The position numbers and the translations under genes are program-made. From Pseudocitrobacter vendiensis (GTDB lineage: Bacteria; Pseudomonadota; Gammaproteobacteria; Enterobacterales; Enterobacteriaceae), in NCBI RefSeq assembly GCF_943590815.1, contig NZ_CALSBS010000032.1, positions 1-46,541 of the forward strand: a stretch of DNA of 46,541 nucleotides, in the 5' to 3' direction. The notes under the pieces were generated by a model that worked only from the letters and a program-made list of their open reading frames with translations, did not search any database and was not told the DNA's origin. Of this stretch, positions 15,240 to 24,175 are shown in pieces (positions within the stretch are counted from its first letter, which is position 1; every line of letters starts with the position of its first letter).

Positions 15240-15707
15240 ATGACTGAAGATGAATTGTTTGCCCGCAGGCCGATGGGGATGCGGATGGCGATGGTTGTTC
15301 GCCAGTGGCGGGGCATCATCGATCGGGCGATCACCGACACGGGATTAACACAATCGAGCTGGACGGTGCTGATGCAGCTTCAGCAACTGGGCGATAATGT
15401 GTCAGTGAGCGAGCTGGCGGAAGTGCAGGGCATTGAACTGCCGCCGCTGATGCGCACGCTGACGCTGCTGGAAAAGCAAGGTTACCTGCTGCGTACGGTG
15501 TCGCCATATGACAAGCGCATTCGCCTGCTGACGCTCACGCCGGAAGGTCAGGCTGTGCTGCAACGATTGACGCGGGTTATTGAGGATTTACAGGCCCGCG
15601 TGTCCGAAAACATCCCGCCGGAACAGATCGCTCTGTTCAGCGAAACCCTGAATCATATTGCCTGCAATTTGCGGATGCTCCGCGAAGAAAATAATAAAAC
15701 CGAATAA
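15240..15707 (+). CDS. MarR-family regulator of an efflux operon
   Basis: A 155-residue MarR/SlyA-type winged-helix protein: 'LTQSSWTVLMQLQQLGDNVS', 'LAEVQGIELPPLMRTLTLLE' as recognition helix, and wing 'VSPYDKRIRLLTLTPEG' with the conserved D-x-R. Such repressors release DNA on binding small phenolic or lipophilic compounds. The start at 15240 has GAGGAG upstream. It is followed after 4 bases by an HlyD-type protein and then a DUF2955 membrane protein, so it probably represses that operon via the palindrome at 15186. Confidence 0.85.
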   Translation: MTEDELFARRPMGMRMAMVVRQWRGIIDRAITDTGLTQSSWTVLMQLQQLGDNVSVSELAEVQGIELPPLMRTLTLLEKQGYLLRTVSPYDKRIRLLTLTPEGQAVLQRLTRVIEDLQARVSENIPPEQIALFSETLNHIACNLRMLREENNKTE

Positions 15708-15711
15708 CACC

Positions 15712-16779
15712 ATGATGACGCCAGAACAGAAATTTGCCCGCTGGGTAAGGGTCAGTATTGCCTCTTTCCTGCTTATGTTTGTCTATTTTATCATCGCTGA
15801 TATCTGGATCCCGCTCACGCCGGACTCCACGGTGATGCGCGTGGTGACGCCGATATCGTCGCGCGTCTCCGGCTACGTTGCGCAGGTGTATGTGCACAAC
15901 AACAGCCAGGTGAAGAAAGGCGACCTGTTGTATGAGCTCGACCCGACGCCGTTTGTAAATAAGGTGGAAGCCGCGCAGATTGCACTGGAGCAGGCGAAGC
16001 TGAGCAACCAGCAACTGGATGCGCAGATCGTCGCCGCACAGGCGAATCTGAAAACCGCGCAGTTCACCGCCCGCAACGATCGCGTGACCTACGAGCGTTA
16101 CCAGCGTTTAAGCACGATGCAGAACGTTTCGCAGTCGGATCTCGATAAGGTGCGTACCACCTGGCAGACCAGCGAACAGTCGGTGAGCGCGCTTAACGCG
16201 TCCATCCATAATCTGCAAATTCAGCGTGGTGAGCGCGATAATCATCGCAACGTCACCATCCAGAAATACCAGAATGCGCTGGAAGAGGCGCAGCTTAATC
16301 TTGGCTGGACAAAAATCCGCGCCGAAGAAGATGGCACAGTGAGTAACCTGCAATTAAGTCCTGGGCTGTACGCCAGCGCCGGAACAGCGGTAATGGCGGT
16401 CGTGAACGATCATACCGACATCGTCGCCGATTTCCGCGAAAAAAGCCTGCGTCACACCAAAACCGGCACCGACGCTGCCGTGGTTTTTGATGCGTTGCCG
16501 GGTAAAGTCTTTAGTGCCAAAGTGACCAGCAGCGACGCCGGGATCTTAGCCGGTCAGGAAGCGGTAAACGGCCAGCTTTCTCAGCCAGATACTTCCACGC
16601 GTTGGGTGCGAGATGCCCAGCGTATGCGCATTCACGTGGCGCTGGATGAACCGCTTGCGCAAACACTGCCGACCGGCGCACGCGCCACCGTTCAGCTCTA
16701 TAACAGCGATGGACCGTTCGCCCGCTTTTTCTCCGGGGCGCAAATTCATCTTGTGAGCCTGTTGCATTATGTCTATTAA
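15712..16779 (+). CDS. HlyD/EmrA-type membrane fusion protein
   Basis: A 355-residue periplasmic adaptor. One N-terminal membrane helix (about residues 12-32, 'VSIASFLLMFVYFIIADIWI'), a split lipoyl/beta-barrel domain starting 'TPISSRVSGYVAQVYVHNNS' and 'VKKGDLLYELDP', a long coiled-coil hairpin from about 80 to 185, then barrel 'GTVSNLQLSPGLYASAGTAV'. It would bridge the inner-membrane DUF2955 partner to an outer-membrane channel. ATGs at 15712 and 15715 are both possible. It overlaps the next gene by 11 bases. Confidence 0.85.
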   Translation: MMTPEQKFARWVRVSIASFLLMFVYFIIADIWIPLTPDSTVMRVVTPISSRVSGYVAQVYVHNNSQVKKGDLLYELDPTPFVNKVEAAQIALEQAKLSNQQLDAQIVAAQANLKTAQFTARNDRVTYERYQRLSTMQNVSQSDLDKVRTTWQTSEQSVSALNASIHNLQIQRGERDNHRNVTIQKYQNALEEAQLNLGWTKIRAEEDGTVSNLQLSPGLYASAGTAVMAVVNDHTDIVADFREKSLRHTKTGTDAAVVFDALPGKVFSAKVTSSDAGILAGQEAVNGQLSQPDTSTRWVRDAQRMRIHVALDEPLAQTLPTGARATVQLYNSDGPFARFFSGAQIHLVSLLHYVY

Positions 16780-17830
16780 AACACTCGCTCAGGTCTTCAC
16801 GCCGCACGGCAATATCGTCTACACGGCGAATGATTTTCGCCAGACGCTGCGCACCGTGTTCACCGGCATGACGGCGCTGAGCATCTCCACTTTCTTCGAT
16901 ACCCAGTACGGCGTGTTCTTTGTCGTTTTCCCCATTTTGCTGGTGTCGCTTGTTCCGGTCTTCAACGGCCATATCGCACGGCAGTTTTTGCTCAGTGCGG
17001 TGCTGAACTGCATCGAAATGGTGATTATCGTCGGCTATCTGATTGAATGGCCGTTGATTATGACCATTGTCGTTTTCGGCATGTATGTGATGCGTTTCCG
17101 TTTTATGAGCAAGGGCCCGTTGTTCCTGTTCGGCTCTATGGGCGTGGTATGCCAGAGCGTCATGCTTAATTTTATGAGCTATCCGACCACTAACTGGCAC
17201 ACGCTGCTGTTCTCCAATATGGAAGCCAGCGTCATGGCGGTGGCGCTGAGCGCCCTGTTCCACTATCTCATTCCTGATGTTGAACCGCGTAAGCTGCCGC
17301 CGCTGATTGAAAAAGACGCCGCGCGCGTGCGCCATGAATCGCTGCTGTCAGGCACCGTGGCAACGATGCTGTTTATCGTCTTTCAGATAAGCGATTTACA
17401 GGATTCATTGTCGGCGCTGATGGCGGGGATCTTAATCCTCTTCCCGATGCACTATCGCGGCTCGGTGGTCAGTTCCCTGTGGCGCGTGGTCGGCGTGGTG
17501 CTGTCGTGTCTGTATATTCTGGTAGTGCAGCTGATTTTGTACGATCACAGCAGCCACATGATCCTGATGATGCCGCTGATTGGGCTGGGTCTTGCATTTA
17601 GCGCGCGAATGCACGTGATGGAAAAAGTGGGCGCAGGCGTCGGTTTCGCCAGCATTACCACCATCGGCATCATGTTCGGTCAAAACCTTCAGCCGGACCA
17701 GGATCTGGTCTTCAGTGACATGTACCGTGTTACGTCTGTTACCGTTTCGTTATTGGGAACGCTAACAATGGTGTTTCTCGTGCACCGAATTTTGAACTGC
17801 TTCCAGGCAACGCGTTTTATTGTGAAGTAG
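16769..17830 (+). CDS. DUF2955 inner-membrane transporter, FUSC-like
   Basis: A 353-residue membrane protein with about ten hydrophobic segments in two halves (for example 'VFFVVFPILLVSLVPVF', 'MVIIVGYLIEWPLIMTIVVF', 'VVGVVLSCLYILVVQLILY'). It resembles the DUF2955/FUSC aromatic-acid exporter group (AaeB-like). The gene overlaps the HlyD-type gene, so the pair forms one efflux system under the MarR-type regulator. Aromatic or phenolic compounds are likely substrates by family, but no specific one can be read from the sequence. Confidence 0.75.
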   Translation: MSIKTLAQVFTPHGNIVYTANDFRQTLRTVFTGMTALSISTFFDTQYGVFFVVFPILLVSLVPVFNGHIARQFLLSAVLNCIEMVIIVGYLIEWPLIMTIVVFGMYVMRFRFMSKGPLFLFGSMGVVCQSVMLNFMSYPTTNWHTLLFSNMEASVMAVALSALFHYLIPDVEPRKLPPLIEKDAARVRHESLLSGTVATMLFIVFQISDLQDSLSALMAGILILFPMHYRGSVVSSLWRVVGVVLSCLYILVVQLILYDHSSHMILMMPLIGLGLAFSARMHVMEKVGAGVGFASITTIGIMFGQNLQPDQDLVFSDMYRVTSVTVSLLGTLTMVFLVHRILNCFQATRFIVK

Positions 17831-17904
17831 CGCACTTCCGGTCCCAGACGCGTGGTCGCGTTTGTGCGTAGAATAGCTCCCCCCGCAATGGATGGAGAAG
17901 GACG

Positions 17905-19575
17905 ATGTGGCAAACGCGCGCGCTGGAACTCAATAACCAGGAGTTCTGGAACTGGGATAAAGCCTGTGAATTAGTGAAGTGGGCCATCAATCACGATTTC
18001 AATACGGTGATTGTCGGCCAGGCCAATTTGTTCGACAAACTGGTCTCGCCAAAAGGCTTTACGCCGCATCAGTACAATGATGGTCTCTCCAGCCATCAGC
18101 GCGCCCGCTGTGTTTACCTCAACCGGCTGGCCGGTTTTTGCCAGCAGCACGGCCTGAAATTTTACCTGCAGGCGAAAGAGTTTAGCTTCCCCGTTGACCT
18201 GCTGGCGGCGCATCCTGAACTGCTGAACAAAAACGGCGGCGTACTTTTCGACGCGGAGTTCTGGTGCCGCTACCTGGCGGATAAAATGACCCTGCTGTGT
18301 CAGCGTATTCCGCTGATGAGTGGCCTGCAGGTGGCGCTCTCGAATACAGACGGTCTGCTGCCTATCTCGCGGCCTAACTGGGAGCTAACCGGGCACGACG
18401 ATCCTTCCCCTCATATCGATCCGCGTAGCTTATCGCTTTACAGTCAGTGTTTTAGCGCGATGGCACGGGCGGTGATGCGCGAAGGCAAGCATCTGGTGCT
18501 GCGTGCGTTTCCGGCGGGCAATCACGATATCAGCAACGTTCTGGAAGCGATCAGCACATTACCGGAAGCCGTTTCAGTCTCGATTAAAATCACCCCGGAG
18601 CGTTTCTGGCCTAATTTTCCCAATAACCCGGCGCTGCAAGCGGTGCAAAACCGCGACGTGTGGGTCGATCTCGATCTGGTCGGTGAAGAAGTGGGGTGGG
18701 GGATTTTCCCGTTCCCGCGCATCGACGAATTACAGGGGCGCCTGCTGTGGTGCCGGGGGAATCCGGCGATTCGCGGCGCAGTGTGCAAAGCCAGTTGGGA
18801 AGGCGTGGATAACCACTGGATCATGGGCACGTTGAGTGAGTGCAATCTGGTCGCCTGTAGTCAATTGCTGGCTCATCCTGAAAAAGCAGTAACCCGCACC
18901 TCGCTGATGATGCATTGGCTGGATGAATGTTACGGCTGGCGTCCGGACGACGAGACGTTCACTGAATTTCAAACGCTGTTAGAGCAGGCCGGGCAGGTAC
19001 TCTATCGCGCCATTTACGTGCGTGATCACGTTTTCCATCGCCACAGCCAGGTGCCGGAAAGCTACGGTCAGGGCGTCTGGAGCCTTTATGGCCAGCTCAA
19101 CCGTAACCACTGGCTGCCGGGCTCTGAGCGTGATATCGCCTTCAGTCCCCATGATGTCGCGACCGCCGGGCGTAATTTATCGTTGATTGCCAAAGAAAAA
19201 GATGAAGCCTGGCAGGAGGCGCAAACTCTACAGGCTGAGGCGCTCAGTTTTGTGCAGCGCGCAGCATTCCCCCATGCCCTGGCCCGGCGCTGGCAGGAGG
19301 AATGGCAAGGGTTTGCGCTTTACTGTCAGTTGTTTATGCATGCGCAGAAAGCTTTTTTTACTCTGCATTATGCCACCGTGGTGGAGAATAACTGGAGTAT
19401 GCGTGAAATTTGTCATGTGAATATTCAGGAGCTTTATCGCTGCGCCGTCGAAATGGACACATTTTGTGCGAAGCATCCCGATGCCTCGCCGGGCATGCAC
19501 GTTATCTTTGACGCATCGCGCGTGCGGGCGCTGGCAGACAGCCTGCATCATCAACTGACTCAGCTAAAAGCGTGA
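17905..19575 (+). CDS. Putative glycoside hydrolase, TIM-barrel type
   Basis: A 556-residue cytoplasmic protein without signal peptide. The N-terminal half reads as a barrel ('HDFNTVIVGQANLFD', 'HGLKFYLQAKEFSFPVDLL', 'VLRAFPAGNHDISNV', 'VWVDLDLVGEEVGWGIFPFP'), the C-terminal part is helical. It recalls GH67-like alpha-glucuronidases by eye, but I cannot name the family or catalytic residues with confidence. The start has GGAGAAGG upstream. It leads a same-strand cluster with a toroid-like protein and a GH105 hydrolase, so it probably acts on a uronic-acid-containing oligosaccharide imported by a transporter not in this window. Confidence 0.6.
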   Translation: MWQTRALELNNQEFWNWDKACELVKWAINHDFNTVIVGQANLFDKLVSPKGFTPHQYNDGLSSHQRARCVYLNRLAGFCQQHGLKFYLQAKEFSFPVDLLAAHPELLNKNGGVLFDAEFWCRYLADKMTLLCQRIPLMSGLQVALSNTDGLLPISRPNWELTGHDDPSPHIDPRSLSLYSQCFSAMARAVMREGKHLVLRAFPAGNHDISNVLEAISTLPEAVSVSIKITPERFWPNFPNNPALQAVQNRDVWVDLDLVGEEVGWGIFPFPRIDELQGRLLWCRGNPAIRGAVCKASWEGVDNHWIMGTLSECNLVACSQLLAHPEKAVTRTSLMMHWLDECYGWRPDDETFTEFQTLLEQAGQVLYRAIYVRDHVFHRHSQVPESYGQGVWSLYGQLNRNHWLPGSERDIAFSPHDVATAGRNLSLIAKEKDEAWQEAQTLQAEALSFVQRAAFPHALARRWQEEWQGFALYCQLFMHAQKAFFTLHYATVVENNWSMREICHVNIQELYRCAVEMDTFCAKHPDASPGMHVIFDASRVRALADSLHHQLTQLKA

Positions 19576-19671
19576 TTTAAATCACATCGAAAAACCACGG
19601 ATCGCGGAATAAATGCGATCCGCACCGTTTTCACCCCCTACGGTAAATAGCAAAATGTGATGAAAGTCTCA
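19571..19671 (+). promoter_or_regulatory. Two CRP-like sites and a hairpin before the second glycosidase gene
   Basis: CGTGATTTAAATCACA at 19571-19586 overlaps the upstream stop codon and has one mismatch to TGTGA-N6-TCACA. TGTGATGAAAGTCTCA at 19656-19671 has one mismatch. Between them CGGATCGC (19598-19605) pairs with GCGATCCG (19615-19622), a possible weak terminator of the first gene. Catabolite control of the downstream pair is plausible. Confidence 0.5.
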
Positions 19672-19806
19672 TTTCTCTCCCTGCTCATCGGTGGATTGTG
19701 AATCTTCGGGCAGATCCATAAAACCTCGTATTCACTCACATAGCCCAAACGCCTCTGAATCCTGATGATACGACGCAAACACAAGCGTAGTGAGTGAGGA
19801 GATAAC

Positions 19807-20967
19807 ATGAGGCTGGCAGCGGGTGACGCAGTCATGCGTTTTGCAGTTTCAGCGCCGCATAATGAGCGGTTTGCTGAGTTTTATACGGGTGAAACCCTCG
19901 ATGCATCAACAGGATACGTGGTGGCGGAGGATGCCGGGCCGGAACAGACTTCATTCTGCCGCCGCGTATTTTGCGACAGCACCGCCCAGCGCGACGTATC
20001 ACTTTCCCGCGCGTTGCCTGCCAGCCACACCGTACAGGCGGACGAAAGCGGAATGGTTCACTTCTCGGTGTTTAAACCGATCGCCACCCACAGCCAGCGC
20101 TGGCTTTACGTTAACCTTCATGCTGAAAAATCGGGTGAATACGCTTTTCAACTGGCGACGTGCGGTGGCATGCGTATCTGGGTTAACGGTGCAGAAGCAG
20201 CCCGATTCACGCCTTTTACCCGCAACAGGCTGCAAATTTGCCAGGTTAACCTGCCGCTCCAGCAGGGGAAGAACGCGTTGTTTATTCATCTTGAAGAACT
20301 CTGCGAGCGTAGAACGCAGTTTGTCCTGCGCATGATTTATCAGGGCCAGGCACCGCTCGACGCGCGCCTTAATGAACAGGATGACGCGCTACCGTTGCAT
20401 CAACGCGCTACCGCCGAACCGACCGAAGACGAAGGCGACGCATTGCTGGCAATGCTCCGGCAGGGGAACGCAGGCGAGCAGGCGCAATCGCTGCTGGTGC
20501 ACCTGTTACAGCGTGTTAGCGCCCGGGAAGAGGGCTCAAGCTCTGCGCTTATTTCGCTGCTGTGGATCTGGCATGACTATCACGGTGAAATTTTTGCGCC
20601 GGCGCTGTGGCGTCGCGTGCGCTCGGCGGTATTGGGTTATCGCTACTGGTTTGATGAACTGGGGAACGACGTCATGTGGTTTACCAGTGCAAACAATGCC
20701 TTAAGCTTTCACACCGCGCAGTATCTCGCCGGGCAGATGTTCCGCGATGAACGCTTCACCGCTTCTGGCCGACTCGGGCGCGAACAGCAGGAAATCGCCG
20801 CGCAGCGTCTGGCCTGGTGGTCGGTAAACGTCGCCCCGCAGGAAGGCGCTTCTCCCAGCCTGCGTGCACTGTCGCAACTGGCGGACGACGCCGGGCTTCG
20901 CGCTCGCGCGCAGCGTCTGCTGACCAGCAATCTTTCTCTAACGTCCTCACACGCAGGAGCCGCATGA
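19807..20967 (+). CDS. Uncharacterised toroid-like protein of sugar cluster, possibly truncated
   Basis: A 386-residue protein. The N-terminal 180 residues look like beta-sandwich domains of glycosidases ('GEYAFQLATCGGMRIWVNGA', 'LPLQQGKNALFIHLEE'). The C-terminal part ('RVRSAVLGYRYWFDELGNDV', 'MWFTSANNALSFHTAQYLAG', 'GREQQEIAAQRLAWW') resembles the start of an alpha/alpha-toroid found in proteins of rhamnogalacturonan-type clusters, which usually continue for several hundred more residues. Here it ends soon after in an Ala/Leu-rich tail, so it may be a shortened form. The stop overlaps the next start (ATGA), so it is coupled to the GH105 gene. Confidence 0.55.
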   Translation: MRLAAGDAVMRFAVSAPHNERFAEFYTGETLDASTGYVVAEDAGPEQTSFCRRVFCDSTAQRDVSLSRALPASHTVQADESGMVHFSVFKPIATHSQRWLYVNLHAEKSGEYAFQLATCGGMRIWVNGAEAARFTPFTRNRLQICQVNLPLQQGKNALFIHLEELCERRTQFVLRMIYQGQAPLDARLNEQDDALPLHQRATAEPTEDEGDALLAMLRQGNAGEQAQSLLVHLLQRVSAREEGSSSALISLLWIWHDYHGEIFAPALWRRVRSAVLGYRYWFDELGNDVMWFTSANNALSFHTAQYLAGQMFRDERFTASGRLGREQQEIAAQRLAWWSVNVAPQEGASPSLRALSQLADDAGLRARAQRLLTSNLSLTSSHAGAA

Positions 20968-22040
20968 TGCGCCACGCTGAATTACATCAAACTCTGGAAC
21001 AGATCGTGCAGGGATTCTGTCGCCTGAAAAATATCGGCGAAGTGAGCAGCGGTGAAGGGTTTGCCATCAACTTCGAAGAGTGGGAATGGGAAGTGGGCGT
21101 CGGCCTGTACGGCTTCTGGCAGTATGCGTTATCGCAGAATGATGCCGGGTTGCAGCAGTCGATTCTTGCCTGGTATGAAGGACAACTGGCGAAGGGCCTG
21201 CCTGCGGTGCAAATCAATACCACCGCGCCAATGATCGCGCTCTCGCTGGTGGCCGGGCACACGGGCCGTGAGGATCTACTGAAGGTCGTCAATGACTGGG
21301 CGGATTCTCTGCTGCAAACGCTGCCAAAAACAGAGGAAGGCGGTTTTCAGCATGTCGTCAAAGAGCAGCCAAATACCGGGCATCTGTGGGATGACACACT
21401 GTTCATGACCTGTCTGTTCCTCGGCTCGGCGGGTGTGGTTCTTAAGCGCAACGATCTGATTGACGAAGCGTCGTATCAATTTTTGCTGCATACCCGCTAT
21501 CTCAGCGAACCCGCCAGCGGCCTGTGGTATCACGGCTGGACGTTCGTCGGTCAGCATCACTTCTCGGGCGCATTCTGGGCACGGGGTAATGCGTGGATCA
21601 CCGTGGCCATCCCGGAATTCATCGCTCTGCTCGGCGACAGCCTGGACGCCAGCGTGAAGCGCTATCTCTCGCAGGTCGTGGCGCGGCAGGTGAAAACCCT
21701 GTGCCAGATGCAGGCTGAAAATGGCATGTGGCACACGCTGGTGGACGATCCGCTCTCGCCGCAAGAATCGTCCGCCACGGCGGGGATCGCCTATGGCATG
21801 CTACGCGGCGTGCGGATGGGGATTCTGGATGCTGACGTAGCCGGTTCGGCGCTACGAGCATGGGAAGCGTTGCGCGATCGCATTGATGAACGTGGGATCG
21901 TGCTGGAAGCATCGAAAGGGACGATGGTGGGGCCGGATCTACAATATTACTGTGATATCGAAATGGCCCCGGTACCCTACGCACAGGCGCTGATGATGCT
22001 GCTGTTGCTGGAGTTGCAGCAGGGGGAGTGGCTGGCGTAA
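20964..22040 (+). CDS. GH105/GH88 unsaturated glucuronyl or rhamnogalacturonyl hydrolase
   Basis: A 358-residue alpha6/alpha6-barrel hydrolase. Typical features: 'WEWEVGVGLYGFWQYA' near the N terminus, 'HLWDDTLFMTCLFLGSAG' with the catalytic Asp, 'WYHGWT', 'HHFSGAFWARGNAWITVAIP', and 'SSATAGIAYGMLRGVRMG' near the end. Enzymes of this family remove the unsaturated uronic acid left by polysaccharide lyases. No signal peptide, so it acts on imported disaccharides. ATGs at 20964 and 20967 are both possible; the first overlaps the upstream stop. Confidence 0.87.
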   Translation: MMRHAELHQTLEQIVQGFCRLKNIGEVSSGEGFAINFEEWEWEVGVGLYGFWQYALSQNDAGLQQSILAWYEGQLAKGLPAVQINTTAPMIALSLVAGHTGREDLLKVVNDWADSLLQTLPKTEEGGFQHVVKEQPNTGHLWDDTLFMTCLFLGSAGVVLKRNDLIDEASYQFLLHTRYLSEPASGLWYHGWTFVGQHHFSGAFWARGNAWITVAIPEFIALLGDSLDASVKRYLSQVVARQVKTLCQMQAENGMWHTLVDDPLSPQESSATAGIAYGMLRGVRMGILDADVAGSALRAWEALRDRIDERGIVLEASKGTMVGPDLQYYCDIEMAPVPYAQALMMLLLLELQQGEWLA

Positions 22041-22054
22041 TGGTACCGGATGGC

Positions 22055-22155
22055 GGCTACGGTGCGGTTTTTTGCCGGATGCGACTGCGCCTTATCCGGC
22101 CTACGGGGCGGCGATCTGAAGGTCGGATAAAGCGTTGCCGCCATCCGACATCGCA
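22055..22155. repeat. REP (palindromic unit) pair after the GH105 gene
   Basis: Inverted REP sequences (GCCGGATGCGACTGCGCC ... TTATCCGGCCTACGG, then GGTCGGATAAAG ... GCCATCCGAC) between convergent genes. Typical of enterobacterial intergenic REP/BIME elements. Confidence 0.8.
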
Positions 22156-22169
22156 GCGTTCTCCGCCCC

Positions 22170-23435
22170 CTAAATCAGCGCAGGTATTTGCGACAACAGC
22201 CACAATACCAGCCCGATCGTCCCGCCGACCAACGTTCCATTGATGCGAATAAATTGCAGATCTTTGCCGATATTCAGCTCGATCTGTCGCGACATATCGC
22301 GTGCATCCCAGCTCTTCACCGTGTCGCTAATATGGCGAGTAAGGAAGGCGGAAAACTCCGGCGCCACGCGCATCGCCGCCTGTTCCAGATGGTTGTTGAG
22401 CGACTCACGCAGCGCGGCGTCGTGAGTCAACGTTTCACCAAACCACTGCCCGGCTTCGGCGATCCGCGTTTTCACCCGCGAATCGTCAGAGGCCATATCG
22501 TCCTTCATCCACTGGCGATAATCGGCCCAAATCTGCCCCAGATAGCGGTTAAATGCCTCATCGTTTTTCAGATAGCTTTTAATGTTCTCAGCTTTGGCCT
22601 CCATCTCCGGCGACGTTTTCAGGTTCTCAATAAAGCGGTAAATTACCCGATCAAACGCCTGGCGGATCTGATGATGGCGATTCTCAGTAATATCGTCGAG
22701 CACCGAATCCACCGCGTCGGCAACCAGATCCGCTCCCTGATCGCCCAGCCACTCGGTCGGCAGAAGCCGCGCTTTGATCGGGTGCTCCTGCTCCATCCAG
22801 TGCACGATCATCTGTGCTATCACATCGCGCGTGCTCTCCTTACGCAGCAGCGCAATCAACTGCGCCACCAGAGCATCGAGCAGCTTCTGATGGCGATTAT
22901 CTTTGGTCATACTTTCGAGGATCACCGCGCTGGTCTGAGTGAGATCGACCTTATCAATCGCCTTGTGCACCGCGCGTTTCAGCAGCCCCTGCACTCGTGA
23001 ATCATCGGTAAGCTCAATAAAACCGCTCATCACCTTCACCAGGTTTTGCCCCACGCGTGCGGCGTTCTCCGGCTGGCTAAACCAGTTGCCAATGAGCAGC
23101 GCCGGTTCGTGGCGGCGGATCAACGCACCCAGCGATGGCGTATCGAGGAATTTCTCCTGCACGAACTGGCCAAGATTGTCGCCGATTCGGTCCTTATTGC
23201 GCGGGATAATCGCCGTATGTTGCGAAATAAACGGCAGCGGCACGCGACGAAACAGCGCTACCACCGCGAACCAGTCCGCCAGCGCGCCGACCATCGCCGC
23301 TTCGGAGATAGCCTTTAACGCACTGACCCACGGCGAAGGTGGCAGCATCAGCGTTGTGATAAAAATGGCTGCGGCAATCAGCAGCAGCGACAGCGCCAGC
23401 AGCTTGGCGCGTTTGAGTTCAGTCTGTTTTTCCAT
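22170..23435 (-). CDS. yjiN: YjiN, DUF445 membrane protein
   Basis: A 421-residue protein of the DUF445 family. N-terminal membrane segments ('[20 protein letters not shown]', '[20 protein letters not shown]' with the family AxxG-LADWFAV motif), a long helical middle region, and a C-terminal membrane helix ('[20 protein letters not shown]'). Matches E. coli YjiN in sequence and length. ATGs at 23435 and 23447 are both reasonable. Function unknown; a role in cell envelope structure has been suggested for distant members. Confidence 0.9.
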   Translation of the reverse strand: MEKQTELKRAKLLALSLLLIAAAIFITTLMLPPSPWVSALKAISEAAMVGALADWFAVVALFRRVPLPFISQHTAIIPRNKDRIGDNLGQFVQEKFLDTPSLGALIRRHEPALLIGNWFSQPENAARVGQNLVKVMSGFIELTDDSRVQGLLKRAVHKAIDKVDLTQTSAVILESMTKDNRHQKLLDALVAQLIALLRKESTRDVIAQMIVHWMEQEHPIKARLLPTEWLGDQGADLVADAVDSVLDDITENRHHQIRQAFDRVIYRFIENLKTSPEMEAKAENIKSYLKNDEAFNRYLGQIWADYRQWMKDDMASDDSRVKTRIAEAGQWFGETLTHDAALRESLNNHLEQAAMRVAPEFSAFLTRHISDTVKSWDARDMSRQIELNIGKDLQFIRINGTLVGGTIGLVLWLLSQIPALI

Positions 23436-23519
23436 AGGGGTAAGCATATAACCTGGCGGCGAGAACGTCATGTTAGCTGCTGAAGTTGCTTGTGAATTTA
23501 CGAGAAGCCTTCCGGGAAA

Positions 23520-23987
23520 ATGTTGTGTTTGCAGGTGATGAAATTTTGTTTGCGTGGCCCTCCGCAGCGCGACACATTGCCGGATGAACCGCTTAGTGAG
23601 CTGCGCTACAGTCCCGACACTTTCACAACGGGCAAGGGACAGCGGGATCTCACTCTGCTGGTGGAGAAACTGGTTGCTCTTCTGGCCTTGGGATACACTA
23701 GCGACACTCAGGTGAAAACGCTGTTTAACTATATTGTCCAGTATGGCGGAGCGGCTCGCGCCAGCGCATTTTTTCGCGAAATGGCGGAATGCTCGCCAAG
23801 GCATAAGGAGGAGCTAATGACGCTTGCTGAGCAGTTACACGAAGAGGGAAGAGTTGAGGGTTTGCAGATAGGGCGGCAAGAAGGACGCCGTGCCGAAGCA
23901 CTTCGAATTGCCCAATCCATGCTGGCTAACGGGCTTGATAGTGAAGCCGTGATGACCATCACCGACTTGTCTGCAGACGACTTGTAG
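23520..23987 (+). pseudogene. rpnD: Truncated rpnD (yjiP/yjiQ), C-terminal part of Rpn nuclease
   Basis: About 135 residues match the C-terminal half of Rpn (transposase_31, YhgA-like) proteins: '[20 protein letters not shown]', '[20 protein letters not shown]', '[20 protein letters not shown]', then the Arg/Glu-rich tail 'QIGRQEGRRAEALRIAQSML'. Full-length members have about 300 residues with an N-terminal PD-(D/E)XK nuclease domain, which is missing here. The leading 15 or so residues are unrelated. In E. coli K-12 rpnD is likewise a remnant between yjiN and yjiR. Confidence 0.8.
23817..23987 (+). CDS. Possible intragenic short Rpn product (Rpn_S)
   Basis: Within the rpnD remnant an ATG at 23817 is preceded by AAGGAGG at 23805-23811, an almost perfect Shine-Dalgarno with 5-base spacing. 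It would give a 56-residue protein (MTLAEQLHEEGRVEGLQIGR ... ending LSADDL). Full rpn genes are known to encode such short C-terminal proteins from an internal start, and these inhibit the full-length nuclease. Here the antitoxin-like part is intact while the nuclease is gone. Expression is inferred. Confidence 0.5.
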   Translation: MTLAEQLHEEGRVEGLQIGRQEGRRAEALRIAQSMLANGLDSEAVMTITDLSADDL

Positions 23988-24013
23988 ACCGTTGCACACT
24001 AATTTCTATTGTG

Positions 24014-24055
24014 CCGGATGCGGGCAATCCCCATTCGGCATCCTTCCTTTTTCTT
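24014..24055 (+). terminator. Probable terminator after rpnD remnant
   Basis: GGATGC pairs with GCATCC across a partly complementary GGG...CCC interior, followed by TTCCTTTTTC. The hairpin also resembles a degenerate REP unit. Confidence 0.45.
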
Positions 24056-24175
24056 AAAAGCGTGCCGCGTTTCCTCAGAACACTCCGTTTCTCTCCCTAA
24101 GCCAGATATCTCTACTACCCTTAATACTTTGAATGGCATTTTTGACTGCTTTCATCACTAAACCAGGAGCGAGAT

